Assembly: GCA_964531805.1 (NCBI GenBank)
Contig: CAZHGE010000050.1
Coordinates: 1-21,606 of the forward strand
From: RGIG8767 sp964531805
GTDB taxonomy: Bacteria > Bacillota > Clostridia > Lachnospirales > Lachnospiraceae
Reading direction: 5' to 3'
Length of the DNA: 21,606 nucleotides
The translations under genes and the position numbers were made by a program. Positions 5,898 to 13,938 of the stretch are shown here, one piece after another; the first letter of the stretch is position 1; every line of letters starts with the position of its first letter. The notes under the pieces were generated by a model that had not been told where the DNA came from, searched no databases, and saw only the letters and a list, made by a program, of their open reading frames with translations.

Positions 5898-7625
5898 TTA
5901 TCTCTTGAGATTGATTAATTCTTCCAATAAAGTATCGGATACTGTAATAATACGGCTGTTTGCCTGGAAACCACGCTGAGTTGTGATCATTTCCGTAAAT
6001 TCTGAAGAAAGGTCTACGTTACTCATTTCCAAAACACCTGTTGTCATATAACCACCGTCTGCCATAATATCCTGACCAATACCATCGAAATCACCAGAGT
6101 TCTGTGTTGCCTTGTACAAGTTATCACCATCTTTTTCAAGACCGGATGCATTGCTAAACTGTGCTACTGCAATCTGTCCTAACAGCTTAGACTGACCATT
6201 GTCATAAGACGCATAAATTCTACCATCGTTAGAAATAGAGATACCAGACATCTGTCCTAACTTACGTCCTGATCCAAGTCCCTTTGTATCACCATTTGTT
6301 GCAGTAATAGTAGATACACCTGCATTATTGTACATGGTTGTATTCGTAAAATCTACCTGAATATCTGCAAAACGTCCATCCGGATCAATTGCTTCTAATG
6401 CTAATGTTACACTGTCGCCGCCATCAATGGAATTGAATTTACCTGTTTTTGCATCAAAAGTAAGTTCTACTGTTCCAAATAATTTCTTGGCATTGAACGG
6501 AATACTCTGCAAACTATCTGTCGCTGCACCTGCTCCATATACTGCCTGTAATGCTGTTACTGCATTACCACCTGCATCAGTTCCCACCTGTGCATTGGTA
6601 AGAAGTTGCTCAAATGTAATGGATGTAGGTGTCCCGTTAATATCCATTTTTACCAATGAAGATTTAAAAGTTGCCAATGCATTGGGATCTGTTGAATCCA
6701 CGCCATATGCTGTTGCGATAATATTCCACTGATCAGCTGTTGGTGCTGTGCCAGCCGTATAAAGCGGATTATTGGCTGTATCCACTGTATTAATTAAAGT
6801 TCCGTCTGCCTGCCACTGATATGGTGATTTTACACCCGTTGTATAATCACCCTCTACATTTGTTCCACCACCAAAGGCTACCTGTTCAATATTAATCTCT
6901 TCATTATTAGAATCTAAAATCTTAGATAATTCTACTGTATACTTCTGTGTATCAGAACCAGGTACCTGGCCTGCATCACGAATAACCATCTTAGCAGTAT
7001 AACTATAACCTAAGTTATCATAAAACTGTAAGTTCATAGTCTTACCAGATGAACTATGTACATCGGTATCATTCTGATCCAAAATACCGGCTACATAGGC
7101 CTTTGTTGTTGCTTCTGGCGGATATGTCATGTTTTCAGGGCTCATAACGCGAAGTGCAGAAACCGTTTCTTTTTTAATATCCATAGTTTCCGGATCCACC
7201 TGCCATCCCATAACGTTATAACCGTTACTTGTCATAGCCAGGTTACCAGCACCGTCTACATAGAAAGAACCATCACGTGTGAAGAAAGTATCTGTACCGT
7301 TACTTACGATAAAGAAGGAATCACCTGTGATACGGATATCAAATGGGTTATTTGTTGTCTGTGTTGCACCTTCCGTAGAAATTGCTGTATTGATTGCACC
7401 CATTTTTACACCAAGACCAATCTGTCTTGCATTGATACCAGCTGTACCTGTTAAAGCATTTGCACCAGATGCATTCTGTGTTGTCTGATACATCAATTCA
7501 GAAAATGTTACAGACTGTGATTTGTATGCTACTGTATTTACGTTGGCAATATTATTACCGATAACGTCCATCTTTGTCTGATGGGTTTTTAATCCGGCAA
7601 CGCCGGAGTACATTGATCTCATCAT
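5898..7625 (-). CDS. flgE: Flagellar hook protein FlgE
   Basis: 575 residues, the subunit of the hook. The N-terminus (MRSMYSGVAGLKTHQTKMDV, then IGNNIANVNTVAYKS) is the rod/hook D0 signature. Residues about 70-135 (ITGDSFFIVSNG, FFTRDGSFYVDGAGNLAMTS, GYNVMGWQVD) are the FlgE/F/G core. The C-terminus (SNVDLSSEFTEMITTQRGFQ and the heptad-like end) is the matching D0 helix. The middle (about 240-400) is a larger domain typical of long Firmicutes hook proteins. This is longer than the roughly 400 residues of E. coli FlgE. The RBS is AGGAGG ten bases before the first of two adjacent ATGs. It follows flgD and the small TIGR02530-type gene, matching the order of hook assembly. Confidence 0.95.
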   Translation of the reverse strand: MMRSMYSGVAGLKTHQTKMDVIGNNIANVNTVAYKSQSVTFSELMYQTTQNASGANALTGTAGINARQIGLGVKMGAINTAISTEGATQTTNNPFDIRITGDSFFIVSNGTDTFFTRDGSFYVDGAGNLAMTSNGYNVMGWQVDPETMDIKKETVSALRVMSPENMTYPPEATTKAYVAGILDQNDTDVHSSSGKTMNLQFYDNLGYSYTAKMVIRDAGQVPGSDTQKYTVELSKILDSNNEEINIEQVAFGGGTNVEGDYTTGVKSPYQWQADGTLINTVDTANNPLYTAGTAPTADQWNIIATAYGVDSTDPNALATFKSSLVKMDINGTPTSITFEQLLTNAQVGTDAGGNAVTALQAVYGAGAATDSLQSIPFNAKKLFGTVELTFDAKTGKFNSIDGGDSVTLALEAIDPDGRFADIQVDFTNTTMYNNAGVSTITATNGDTKGLGSGRKLGQMSGISISNDGRIYASYDNGQSKLLGQIAVAQFSNASGLEKDGDNLYKATQNSGDFDGIGQDIMADGGYMTTGVLEMSNVDLSSEFTEMITTQRGFQANSRIITVSDTLLEELINLKR

Positions 7626-7704
7626 AATGAAATGACCTCCTGTTTTCTGCGGTTCCGATTGTTCCCTCTGTCAGTCAGGAACTTTAAGCCTCCTAAAGGT
7701 CCGG

Positions 7705-8109
7705 CTATACGATTACGGCTCCGTCTATATTTGTAAAAATATTTTCACTTGTTTCATTTTGATCCATTGCTGTTACAACCGTACTACTTGGAATATTCAC
7801 AATAAATGCTAATTCATCCACGATTACCAATGAATCTTTGATTCCTTTCGCATTCGCTTTTTGACAACCATCCTGCAATCTGGTTACCTGTTCATCGGAC
7901 AATTCGATATTGCGGGTATTTAAGCGGTTGGCTGCATGTTTCGAAAACTTCAGTACACTTCCCTGTGTAAAGGTTCTGCTTTTATCTTCCAGGATCTGAC
8001 CAAAAGATATCGCATTTTCATTACCTGTACGCTGTATCTTTTTTGATTCCTGTAAGTAAGTGTCTGTGAGTTGTTCAATGGAAAGGAATTGATTTCTCTG
8101 AATATTCAT
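7705..8109 (-). CDS. Flagellar operon protein, TIGR02530-type
   Basis: A 134-residue soluble protein. The core LKFSKHAANRLNTRNIELSD (about 53-72), followed by KANAKGIKDSLVIVDELAFI and a P-S-S-T-V-V-T-A-M-D end, matches the short family I know as the TIGR02530 flagellar operon protein, which sits between flgD and flgE in many Firmicutes and spirochaetes. No enzyme motif or membrane segment is visible. Position suggests a role in hook-cap or hook export or assembly, but the function is not established. The residues before the core (1-50) are variable and polar. A spaced AGGTG is about ten bases before the ATG. The 79-base gap to flgE contains only a small imperfect hairpin and the flgE RBS. Confidence 0.8.
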   Translation of the reverse strand: MNIQRNQFLSIEQLTDTYLQESKKIQRTGNENAISFGQILEDKSRTFTQGSVLKFSKHAANRLNTRNIELSDEQVTRLQDGCQKANAKGIKDSLVIVDELAFIVNIPSSTVVTAMDQNETSENIFTNIDGAVIV

Positions 8110-8143
8110 TCAATCACCACACCTTTCTCATGTAAAATCCAGA

Positions 8144-8848
8144 TTACTCAACTGTTGTATCATTACCTGCTGCTTCATCATTTGAGCCACTGCCTTCTAC
8201 TGAATCCCCTTCTTCTGTCTCCTCTTCTGAAGGTTTCATAGAATTATACAGTTCCAAATATTCTTTGAAAATTTTCAATGTTTCATCTGAAACATAACTC
8301 TGCTGGTAAGATGACATACTATCATATACCTTAATCAAATCTTCTACTTCATCCAGATCATCCACAGTAAAGTACTTTTTATCCGGAAGTTTATTTACTT
8401 CACTTGCAAAACTTTCCGCGAGGCGAGTAGCTAATAAGTATTCAGAATCTGCTACTGTATCCAAATCATCCAGATTATACAATTCTTCATTCACAGAAAG
8501 ATATACTTTTCCACCCTGATAAACTACATAGTCAACCATACCTTCTTTGAATCCATTGTCAGTCTTCACAAAAACATACTGTCCAACCAGATTGTTTGCT
8601 CTCTGCATTTCTACTGAAGCACTTACGTTCTGCATTTCTTCCAATTCTGAGAAGGTTGCAAGCTGTGAAATATATTCTGTATTAGAAGTAGGTTCTAATG
8701 GATCCTGGTACTTCATCTGTGCTACAAGAAGCTGTAAAAAGGCATCCTTATCAAGACTGCTGTTACTGTCTTTTACTTCTGATGTCTTATCGTTCACATC
8801 GGTCTGATTGGTAATCATGCCGTTTACAACATTTGCAATTGTACTCAT
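8144..8848 (-). CDS. flgD: Flagellar hook cap protein FlgD with extra C-terminal helical module
   Basis: 234 residues. The diagnostic FlgD block is at about 35-72 (FLQLLVAQMKYQDPLEPTSN, then TEYISQLATFSELEEMQ). Residues about 85-135 (LVGQYVFVK...VDYVVYQGGKVYLSV) form a short beta-rich segment like that of B. subtilis FlgD. FlgD is the scaffold that caps the growing hook. The unusual part is residues about 140-203: the pattern L-P-D-K-K-x-F-T-V-D-D-L-D-E-V, then Y-D-S-M-S-S-Y-Q-Q-S-Y-V and a last helix, resembles a small three-helix module common in Firmicutes surface proteins. An acidic, Ser/Gly-rich tail (206-234) ends the protein. The start follows GAAAGGAG by four bases, 11 bases after the fliK stop. 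Confidence 0.9.
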   Translation of the reverse strand: MSTIANVVNGMITNQTDVNDKTSEVKDSNSSLDKDAFLQLLVAQMKYQDPLEPTSNTEYISQLATFSELEEMQNVSASVEMQRANNLVGQYVFVKTDNGFKEGMVDYVVYQGGKVYLSVNEELYNLDDLDTVADSEYLLATRLAESFASEVNKLPDKKYFTVDDLDEVEDLIKVYDSMSSYQQSYVSDETLKIFKEYLELYNSMKPSEEETEEGDSVEGSGSNDEAAGNDTTVE

Positions 8849-8859
8849 ATGTCTCCTTT

Positions 8860-10200
8860 CTATACAGTGTAATCTACTGTATTTCCATTCTGTCTCATCA
8901 TTTCCGCTACAATGCGGTCTTCATCAGAAAATTCTTCCTCTTCCACTTCGTTCATTAGTTCTGTAAGAGAAATTCTTCTGCCGGATTTTTTCTTTTCCGG
9001 AGTCTGTTCTTCTCCAGCACCATTTTCACTGCTGTCAAGATTACGTTCAAACGCGTGACTGGCCACGGTTACTTCTACCGCTTCTACTTTGATTCCCTGT
9101 TCTTCAAAATTCTGTTTTAAAATAAGAATCTGGGATTCTAATGCAGCTCTTACTGCTTCATTTTCTGTTGTAAAAGTAGCAGTTAAAACACCTTCTGTTA
9201 CCGAAAGCTGCACTCTTACATTGCCAAGTGTTGCCGGATGTAACTGTAATTCCATTTCAGTAAGATCCTGTGTCTGGATTACCTTAATCACATCCTGAAT
9301 CTGATTCATAATGTTTTGTGTCGTAGAATAAGATGTATATGTAGTTTCTGTCTTGGCTACTGCCTGTTCAATCTGATCCACAACAGTCTGTGCAAATGTC
9401 ATCTGCTGATTAGAACCAGTATCTGCACCTTGTCTGCCATCATCTGAACTCTTAGCGGTTTCTGCTCTTTCTACAGATACCTGAACTCTGCTTTCCTCCA
9501 TGGTAGGAATTTCTGCCATATCATCTGTTTTTACCGTTTGTACCGTTTCTTCTACTTCTGCCACCTCAGCCTGTGACATATTCTGCAGCATTTCCCTTAT
9601 GTTTTCCGGTGCAATATTCAGTTCTTTTGAAAGATCTTTTAACAAACCTTCAACCTTTGTGGTAATCTCCTGAATGTTTGCAAACAGTTCTTCATTTGTC
9701 ATAACCGACAGTTCATCTGCACCTTCTGTAAGGGCTACTACAATTTTGGGAATCATATCCATATTTAATAAATCTTCTACAGAAAGTCCCAGTTCTTCTA
9801 ATGCACTTTTAAGTTCCTCTGGAGTTACTCCCAGTACATTCTGAATGGTCGCCATAATCTCCGTAATGGCTTCCATCACTTTTTCTGTATCCAGTTCTTC
9901 TTCATCCACATTTTCTACTGATTCTTCTGTGTTTTCTGTCTCTGCTACATTTTTATTTTCTTCTGTCTCTTCCACATTTGTGTTTTCATTTACAGAAGAA
10001 TTTTCCTTTGTTTCAGATACATTTTCCACTTTTCCCGTATCTTCTACATTCTCTGTCTTTGTCTCAGTTCTATTTTCTGTCTGAGTTGACTGAGATGCAA
10101 AAATCTTAGAAAATTCATCTGACTGGTTGTTCTTTACCTGGCCAGCCGTCTGTGGTGTTCCTGCATACAGACCAATCTGTGTTACTTTTGATGTTGTCAT
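8860..10200 (-). CDS. fliK: Flagellar hook-length control protein FliK
   Basis: 446 residues. The C-terminal Flg_hook domain is at about 310-385, with MELQLHPATLGNVRVQLSV, the usual L-x-P-x-x-L-G-x-V core, and RAALESQILILKQNFEEQGI. FliK is secreted during hook growth and switches export from hook to filament subunits. Residues about 40-105 are strongly enriched in Glu, Thr, Asn and Val and look disordered, as expected of the ruler part. Residues about 185-210 are helical. A basic patch (KKKSGRR, 403-409) precedes a conserved-looking tail ending RIVAEMMRQNGNTVDYTV. The RBS AGGAGG is seven bases before the ATG. A sigma-28-like promoter candidate lies about 95 bases upstream, so this gene may start a separately controlled hook cluster. 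Confidence 0.92.
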   Translation of the reverse strand: MTTSKVTQIGLYAGTPQTAGQVKNNQSDEFSKIFASQSTQTENRTETKTENVEDTGKVENVSETKENSSVNENTNVEETEENKNVAETENTEESVENVDEEELDTEKVMEAITEIMATIQNVLGVTPEELKSALEELGLSVEDLLNMDMIPKIVVALTEGADELSVMTNEELFANIQEITTKVEGLLKDLSKELNIAPENIREMLQNMSQAEVAEVEETVQTVKTDDMAEIPTMEESRVQVSVERAETAKSSDDGRQGADTGSNQQMTFAQTVVDQIEQAVAKTETTYTSYSTTQNIMNQIQDVIKVIQTQDLTEMELQLHPATLGNVRVQLSVTEGVLTATFTTENEAVRAALESQILILKQNFEEQGIKVEAVEVTVASHAFERNLDSSENGAGEEQTPEKKKSGRRISLTELMNEVEEEEFSDEDRIVAEMMRQNGNTVDYTV

Positions 10201-10294
10201 CCATCATCCTCCTTTCTTCACTTGTCAAGGTTCTTAAGGAATCCACCTAAGCAGGAATTCATTTTCTGCATCAAGATGGACTGCCTCTATATAT

Positions 10295-10321
10295 TTATCG
10301 GAGAAATATCAGTTTTACTTA
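10295..10321 (-). promoter_or_regulatory. Candidate sigma-28 (SigD/FliA) promoter upstream of fliK
   Basis: On the minus strand TAAG (10321-10318) is followed after exactly 15 bases by TCCGATAA (10302-10295). The SigD/FliA consensus is TAAA, 15 bases, GCCGATAA, so the match is 3/4 and 7/8 with the right spacing. It overlaps the stop codon of the upstream YlxF-like gene and faces a 118-base gap before fliK, the longest gap inside this part of the operon. The leader would be about 85-90 bases. It has not been tested; the class of sigma factor is inferred from the match only. Confidence 0.5.
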
Positions 10322-11221
10322 AGAGTCCGGCTCCATAATTTTGGTAAGTTTTGCTGCCACTTCAGGGTCCATAACACCTAAAATAGCGCCTCTCTCATCC
10401 GCTTCCATTTCTCCTAAAATACGTGCCGCTAAATCCAGATTATCTGTCATTTCTTCAAAAATACCAGCCGCTTGTTTCGGTTTCATCTCTGAATATGCCT
10501 GTGCATATGCTTCTATTTCAGCATTTTCTTCTGTTTGGGAGACAACCTGTTTATATAATACCTCTGCAGTTGCCGGGTCCATGGATTCATAATATTTCTG
10601 ATACGCCTCTTCTCCCGGCCCTTTTTCTGAATAGACTACTTCATTATAGAATTCCGTTTTAATACGCTCAAATTCCACCTGCATGTCTTCAAAGGTTTCC
10701 AAACGTTTAATTTCTTCTTCCAATGCTAAAATACGTTCATTTTTTGCATTTAATTCTTCCTGATAATCAATCAGTTCATCTTCCAAATCTTCAATTTCTG
10801 CTACTGCTTCCTTGAGAGAAGAATAACCGCCAACGTCCACTTCTTCTCCATTTTCATCCACGCTTGCACTTCCCGTAGATTCATCTGGAAGAATCAGATT
10901 CAAAACTGGCACATTCTTAATAATTGGAGCAATGACACCCGAGCCAAATCCTCCAACATCTAATTTAATGAGTGCACAGATAATACCGACCCATACCAGC
11001 ACAATTACAAGTGTTGTCAGCACAACAGGTCCTGTTCCATCTTCTTCATCTGCAATTTCAGCTTCTCTTGCGGCAATCTCTTTTGCCTTTTTCTTCGCTT
11101 CCTTTTTCTGCTGGGCTTGTTTTTTCTTTTGGTTTTTCTGTTCTTCTTTAAACCGCTTCTTTTCTTCTTTCAGCTTAGCAGCTTCATCTACTCCGCCCGG
11201 CATCATTCCTCTATCAGCCAT
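10319..11221 (-). CDS. YlxF-like flagellar membrane protein with MgtE N-terminal-type domain
   Basis: 300 residues. Residues 14-60 are a Lys/Glu/Gln-rich cytoplasmic helix (KKKQAQQKKEAKKKAK). One membrane segment lies at about 65-86 (VVLTTLVIVLVWVGIICALI). A coiled coil runs from about 133 to 178. The C-terminal domain (about 205-296) shows repeated short helices, Y-x-S-M-D-P-A-T-A-E-V-L, E-M-K-P-K-Q-A-A-G-I-F and G-V-M-D-P-E-V-A-A-K-L, like the MgtE N-terminal fold. There is no magnesium-channel part. The gene lies between fliJ and fliK, the position of B. subtilis ylxF, and related proteins are called MotE-like. Its role is not established; the topology would let it link the periplasmic side of the basal body with the cytoplasm. 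It overlaps fliJ by eight bases (ATGGCTGA). Confidence 0.8.
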   Translation of the reverse strand: MADRGMMPGGVDEAAKLKEEKKRFKEEQKNQKKKQAQQKKEAKKKAKEIAAREAEIADEEDGTGPVVLTTLVIVLVWVGIICALIKLDVGGFGSGVIAPIIKNVPVLNLILPDESTGSASVDENGEEVDVGGYSSLKEAVAEIEDLEDELIDYQEELNAKNERILALEEEIKRLETFEDMQVEFERIKTEFYNEVVYSEKGPGEEAYQKYYESMDPATAEVLYKQVVSQTEENAEIEAYAQAYSEMKPKQAAGIFEEMTDNLDLAARILGEMEADERGAILGVMDPEVAAKLTKIMEPDS

Positions 11222-11693
11222 GATCCACCTCGTACTGATTGTTTTCTAATCTGCTTTTTATGCCATATTTGTAACTGGTCAGTTCATCCACTTCCCTGCC
11301 CTCTCTGGCATTTTCCTCCTGCATAAACTCTGCAAAAGCATTTTCATACAGTTTTTCCTGTGTCTTGCGCTCCTGCATTGCACTCTGCAGTGCTAATCGC
11401 TTTTCTTCCTGAATTTCCTTCGCTCTCTCCACTTCTTTTTTCTGGTCTTTTATCATATCCCTCAAAATATCAAGAGCCTGTATGTTATTTTTTATATCCG
11501 GAACATGCATCTGCTGTTTACGAAGCAGTTTACCTTCTGCTTCATATGCCCTGCGTCTTCCGTGAAGAGCAGATAGTTTTTCTTCCTCTTCCATCACACG
11601 GGCATTTGCCTCTGCAAACTCCATCTTTGCAGCTTCTTCTAACTTCTGTTTAATATCCAGAATATTCTGCATCCGGTATTTGAATTTTGCCAT
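11214..11693 (-). CDS. fliJ: Flagellar export protein FliJ
   Basis: 159 residues, almost entirely charged and helical, starting MAKFKYRMQNILDIKQKLEE, which is the characteristic FliJ opening. A long antiparallel coiled coil is predicted, with the turn near the H-V-P-D-I-K segment (about 63-68). FliJ sits in the central pore of the FliI hexamer and couples the ATPase to the export gate. The gene follows fliI after 16 bases, with AGGA eight bases before the ATG. Like all FliJ proteins it is poorly conserved, so the call rests on the N-terminal motif, coiled-coil character, length and position. Confidence 0.9.
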   Translation of the reverse strand: MAKFKYRMQNILDIKQKLEEAAKMEFAEANARVMEEEEKLSALHGRRRAYEAEGKLLRKQQMHVPDIKNNIQALDILRDMIKDQKKEVERAKEIQEEKRLALQSAMQERKTQEKLYENAFAEFMQEENAREGREVDELTSYKYGIKSRLENNQYEVDHG

Positions 11694-11709
11694 ATGTCAA
11701 ATCCTGTAC

Positions 11710-13038
11710 TTACGCCTCGAAAATGCGTTCCATCAACTGCAATGATTCCTCAAAATCAAATTTAGCATCCACATCCTGCATCAGGAAATCATTGACTTCA
11801 TCGATCTTATCAATTGCATAATCAATATTTTTATTGCTTCCACGCTTATAAGCACCGATATTGATTAAATCTTCTGATTCATTATAAGTTGCCAGTACAT
11901 TCTTAAGTTTGCCGCTGGCCGCTTTATGCTCCCTTGTTACAATCTGACTCATACAACGCGAAATACTCTGCAACACATCAATCGCCGGATAATGATTTTT
12001 ATGTCCCAACTTACGGCTTAACATGATATGTCCATCCAAAATACTTCGTGCTGTATCTGTAATTGGCTCGTTGAAATCGTCACCATCTACAAGGACTGTA
12101 TAAAGCCCTGTAATAGATCCCTTGGAAGCACGTCCTGCACGCTCTAAAAGTTTTGGCATTTCTGAATATACACTTGGCGGATACCCACGTGATACCGGCG
12201 GTTCTCCATTCGCAAGGCCAATTTCTCTCTGTGCCATGGAAAAACGTGTCAAGGAGTCCATCATAAGAAGAACATCTTTTCCCTGATCCCTGAAATATTC
12301 TGCAATTGCAGTTGCAGTCTTCGCCGCTTTATTACGCTCTAAAGCCGTTCTATCGGAAGTGGCAACCACAACCACCGACCGGCGCATACCTTCTTCACCC
12401 AGGTCACGCTCAATAAATTCACGCACTTCCCTGCCTCGTTCTCCAATCAGGGCAATGACATTGATATCCGCTTTTGTATTACGCGCGAACATCCCCATTA
12501 AGGTAGACTTACCAACACCAGAACCAGCAAAGATACCAATTCGCTGGCCTTTTCCAATAGTAAGAAGGCCATCAACTGCTTTTACCCCTAAAGGAAGTAC
12601 CTCATCTATAATCGTACGGCTCATTGGATCAGGCGGCAGGGCTTCCACAGGATAGTTTGTCCCCGTAGTCAGTTCACTGCCAACCGTAATACGTCCCAAA
12701 CCATCCAAAGTCATTCCCAAAAGTTCATCGCTTACTCTAACACTTAATGGATGACCTGTATTTTCTACAATATTTCCAATGCCGATGCCATCCGTTAAAT
12801 CATACGGCATCAACTGTGTTTTTCCTTCTTTAAATCCAACCACTTCTGCCATGATTGGCTTTTTGGTCTTATCTTCCGGATAGATATAACATACATCCCC
12901 TAATTTCGAATCCGGACCTGCGGATTCTATGGAAAGACCGACCACATTTACAATCTTACCTTTTTTCGCAAAAAAAGACTCTTCTGCAATTTTCTCATAC
13001 TTCTCAAAACGAATCTTCAATGCATCCAAGTCTTTCAC
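11710..13038 (-). CDS. fliI: Flagellum-specific ATPase FliI
   Basis: 442 residues, the ATPase of the export apparatus, related to the F1 beta subunit. Walker A is AGSGVGKS at 171-178. The catalytic-Glu motif is I-G-E-R-G-R-E at 198-204. Walker B is VLLMMD ending at D261, followed by S-L-T-R-F-S-M-A-Q-R-E-I-G. The segment PPSVYSEMPKLLERAG (about 287-302), then G-S-I-T-G-L-Y-T-V-L-V-D-G-D-D, is specific to FliI and type III secretion ATPases. The start is a GTG immediately after the fliH stop codon (TAGGTG), with AGGAAAG within the last fliH codons as ribosome binding site. All active-site residues are present. Confidence 0.97.
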   Translation of the reverse strand: MKDLDALKIRFEKYEKIAEESFFAKKGKIVNVVGLSIESAGPDSKLGDVCYIYPEDKTKKPIMAEVVGFKEGKTQLMPYDLTDGIGIGNIVENTGHPLSVRVSDELLGMTLDGLGRITVGSELTTGTNYPVEALPPDPMSRTIIDEVLPLGVKAVDGLLTIGKGQRIGIFAGSGVGKSTLMGMFARNTKADINVIALIGERGREVREFIERDLGEEGMRRSVVVVATSDRTALERNKAAKTATAIAEYFRDQGKDVLLMMDSLTRFSMAQREIGLANGEPPVSRGYPPSVYSEMPKLLERAGRASKGSITGLYTVLVDGDDFNEPITDTARSILDGHIMLSRKLGHKNHYPAIDVLQSISRCMSQIVTREHKAASGKLKNVLATYNESEDLINIGAYKRGSNKNIDYAIDKIDEVNDFLMQDVDAKFDFEESLQLMERIFEA

Positions 13039-13938
13039 CTAACTTTCCTGTCGTCCATCATAAGACAACAACGTTAATTTATTACGCAGTTCTTTTAACT
13101 GCGTTCCGATGCCACAGTCATAAATACCGTTCATCGTTTCGATGGTACATTCATTTTCACGAATCATACTATCTTCTACTATATCAATTACTGTTCCTTC
13201 CTGTGAAGAATCGGACAGCAACTCTTCTTTATGTTCTTTTACATACTGATAATCAGCCGCACTCACATGTACTAAGAAATTTTTGCAGCCATCTAATTTC
13301 TTCATTGTATTACGAAGAAGATTCACGATAATTTCCTGCTGGTTATCCAGTCCAACCTCAAAAACCTTTTCATAAATTCCCGTCAAGGTCTTGATAAACA
13401 ATGGCTCCAGTTCATCTATCTGTTGTTCATAAGCAGCCTGCAGGCGCATACGCTCTACTTCTATATCCTGACGCATATTTTCTAATTCCTGCATTGCCTG
13501 TTTTCTACCTTCTTCATATCCCTGAGCCTGTGCAGAACTAATTGTGCTGATACGAACGGATTCCAGATCGCTCATGGCATTGGTGCGCATGATTTCAATT
13601 TCTTGTTGTGCCTGTGCAATCAATTCTTCCGGCGTTGGACCTTCATAGACTGGTTCCTGCGGCATCTCTTGTTCAAAATCTGATGCCTTGATAACCGAAG
13701 AAGGGAATCCTCCCTCTTCTCCCGGAACATAATCTGCACTAAGCATATCAGCCGGATCAATTACACTACTTTCCTCAAATAGATTCACTGGTTGAAAGCC
13801 ACCATTGCCCGGATCAGTTTCCGGCATTACCATCCGTATCCGCTCCAGTTTCTGTGCAATCATCTCATTTGAATTAATTATGCGGGCATTATCAGTATTT
13901 CTATTCAAATAATAGGATTTAAACAAATTACTAGACAA
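13039..13938 (-). CDS. fliH: Flagellar assembly protein FliH (stator of the FliI ATPase)
   Basis: 299 residues when started at the TTG at 13938. Residues about 105-165 are a long Glu/Gln/Met-rich helix (PEELIAQAQQEIEIMRTNAM and onward) and about 165-290 form the FliH/V-ATPase subunit E-like domain ending in I-Y-D-C-G-I-G-T-Q-L-K-E-L. FliH regulates FliI and recruits it to the export gate. Start choice: GGAGGAG lies nine bases before the TTG, while the in-frame GTG at 13956 has no ribosome binding site in front of it; with the TTG the gene overlaps fliG by eight bases (TTGTCTAG). The sequence then begins SSNLFKSYYLN, a plausible family start. The alternative adds six residues. Confidence 0.87.
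   Translation of the reverse strand: MSSNLFKSYYLNRNTDNARIINSNEMIAQKLERIRMVMPETDPGNGGFQPVNLFEESSVIDPADMLSADYVPGEEGGFPSSVIKASDFEQEMPQEPVYEGPTPEELIAQAQQEIEIMRTNAMSDLESVRISTISSAQAQGYEEGRKQAMQELENMRQDIEVERMRLQAAYEQQIDELEPLFIKTLTGIYEKVFEVGLDNQQEIIVNLLRNTMKKLDGCKNFLVHVSAADYQYVKEHKEELLSDSSQEGTVIDIVEDSMIRENECTIETMNGIYDCGIGTQLKELRNKLTLLSYDGRQES

Noticed and set aside
7640..7704. A TAAAGTTC -35-like element before flgE
   Set aside because: It matches the E. coli FliA -35 well but nothing like GCCGATAA follows at the right distance.
9845..10084. A Ser/Phe/Val-rich plus-strand frame opposite the acidic part of fliK
   Set aside because: The low-complexity composition is the reverse complement of Glu/Thr/Asn-rich codons of FliK.
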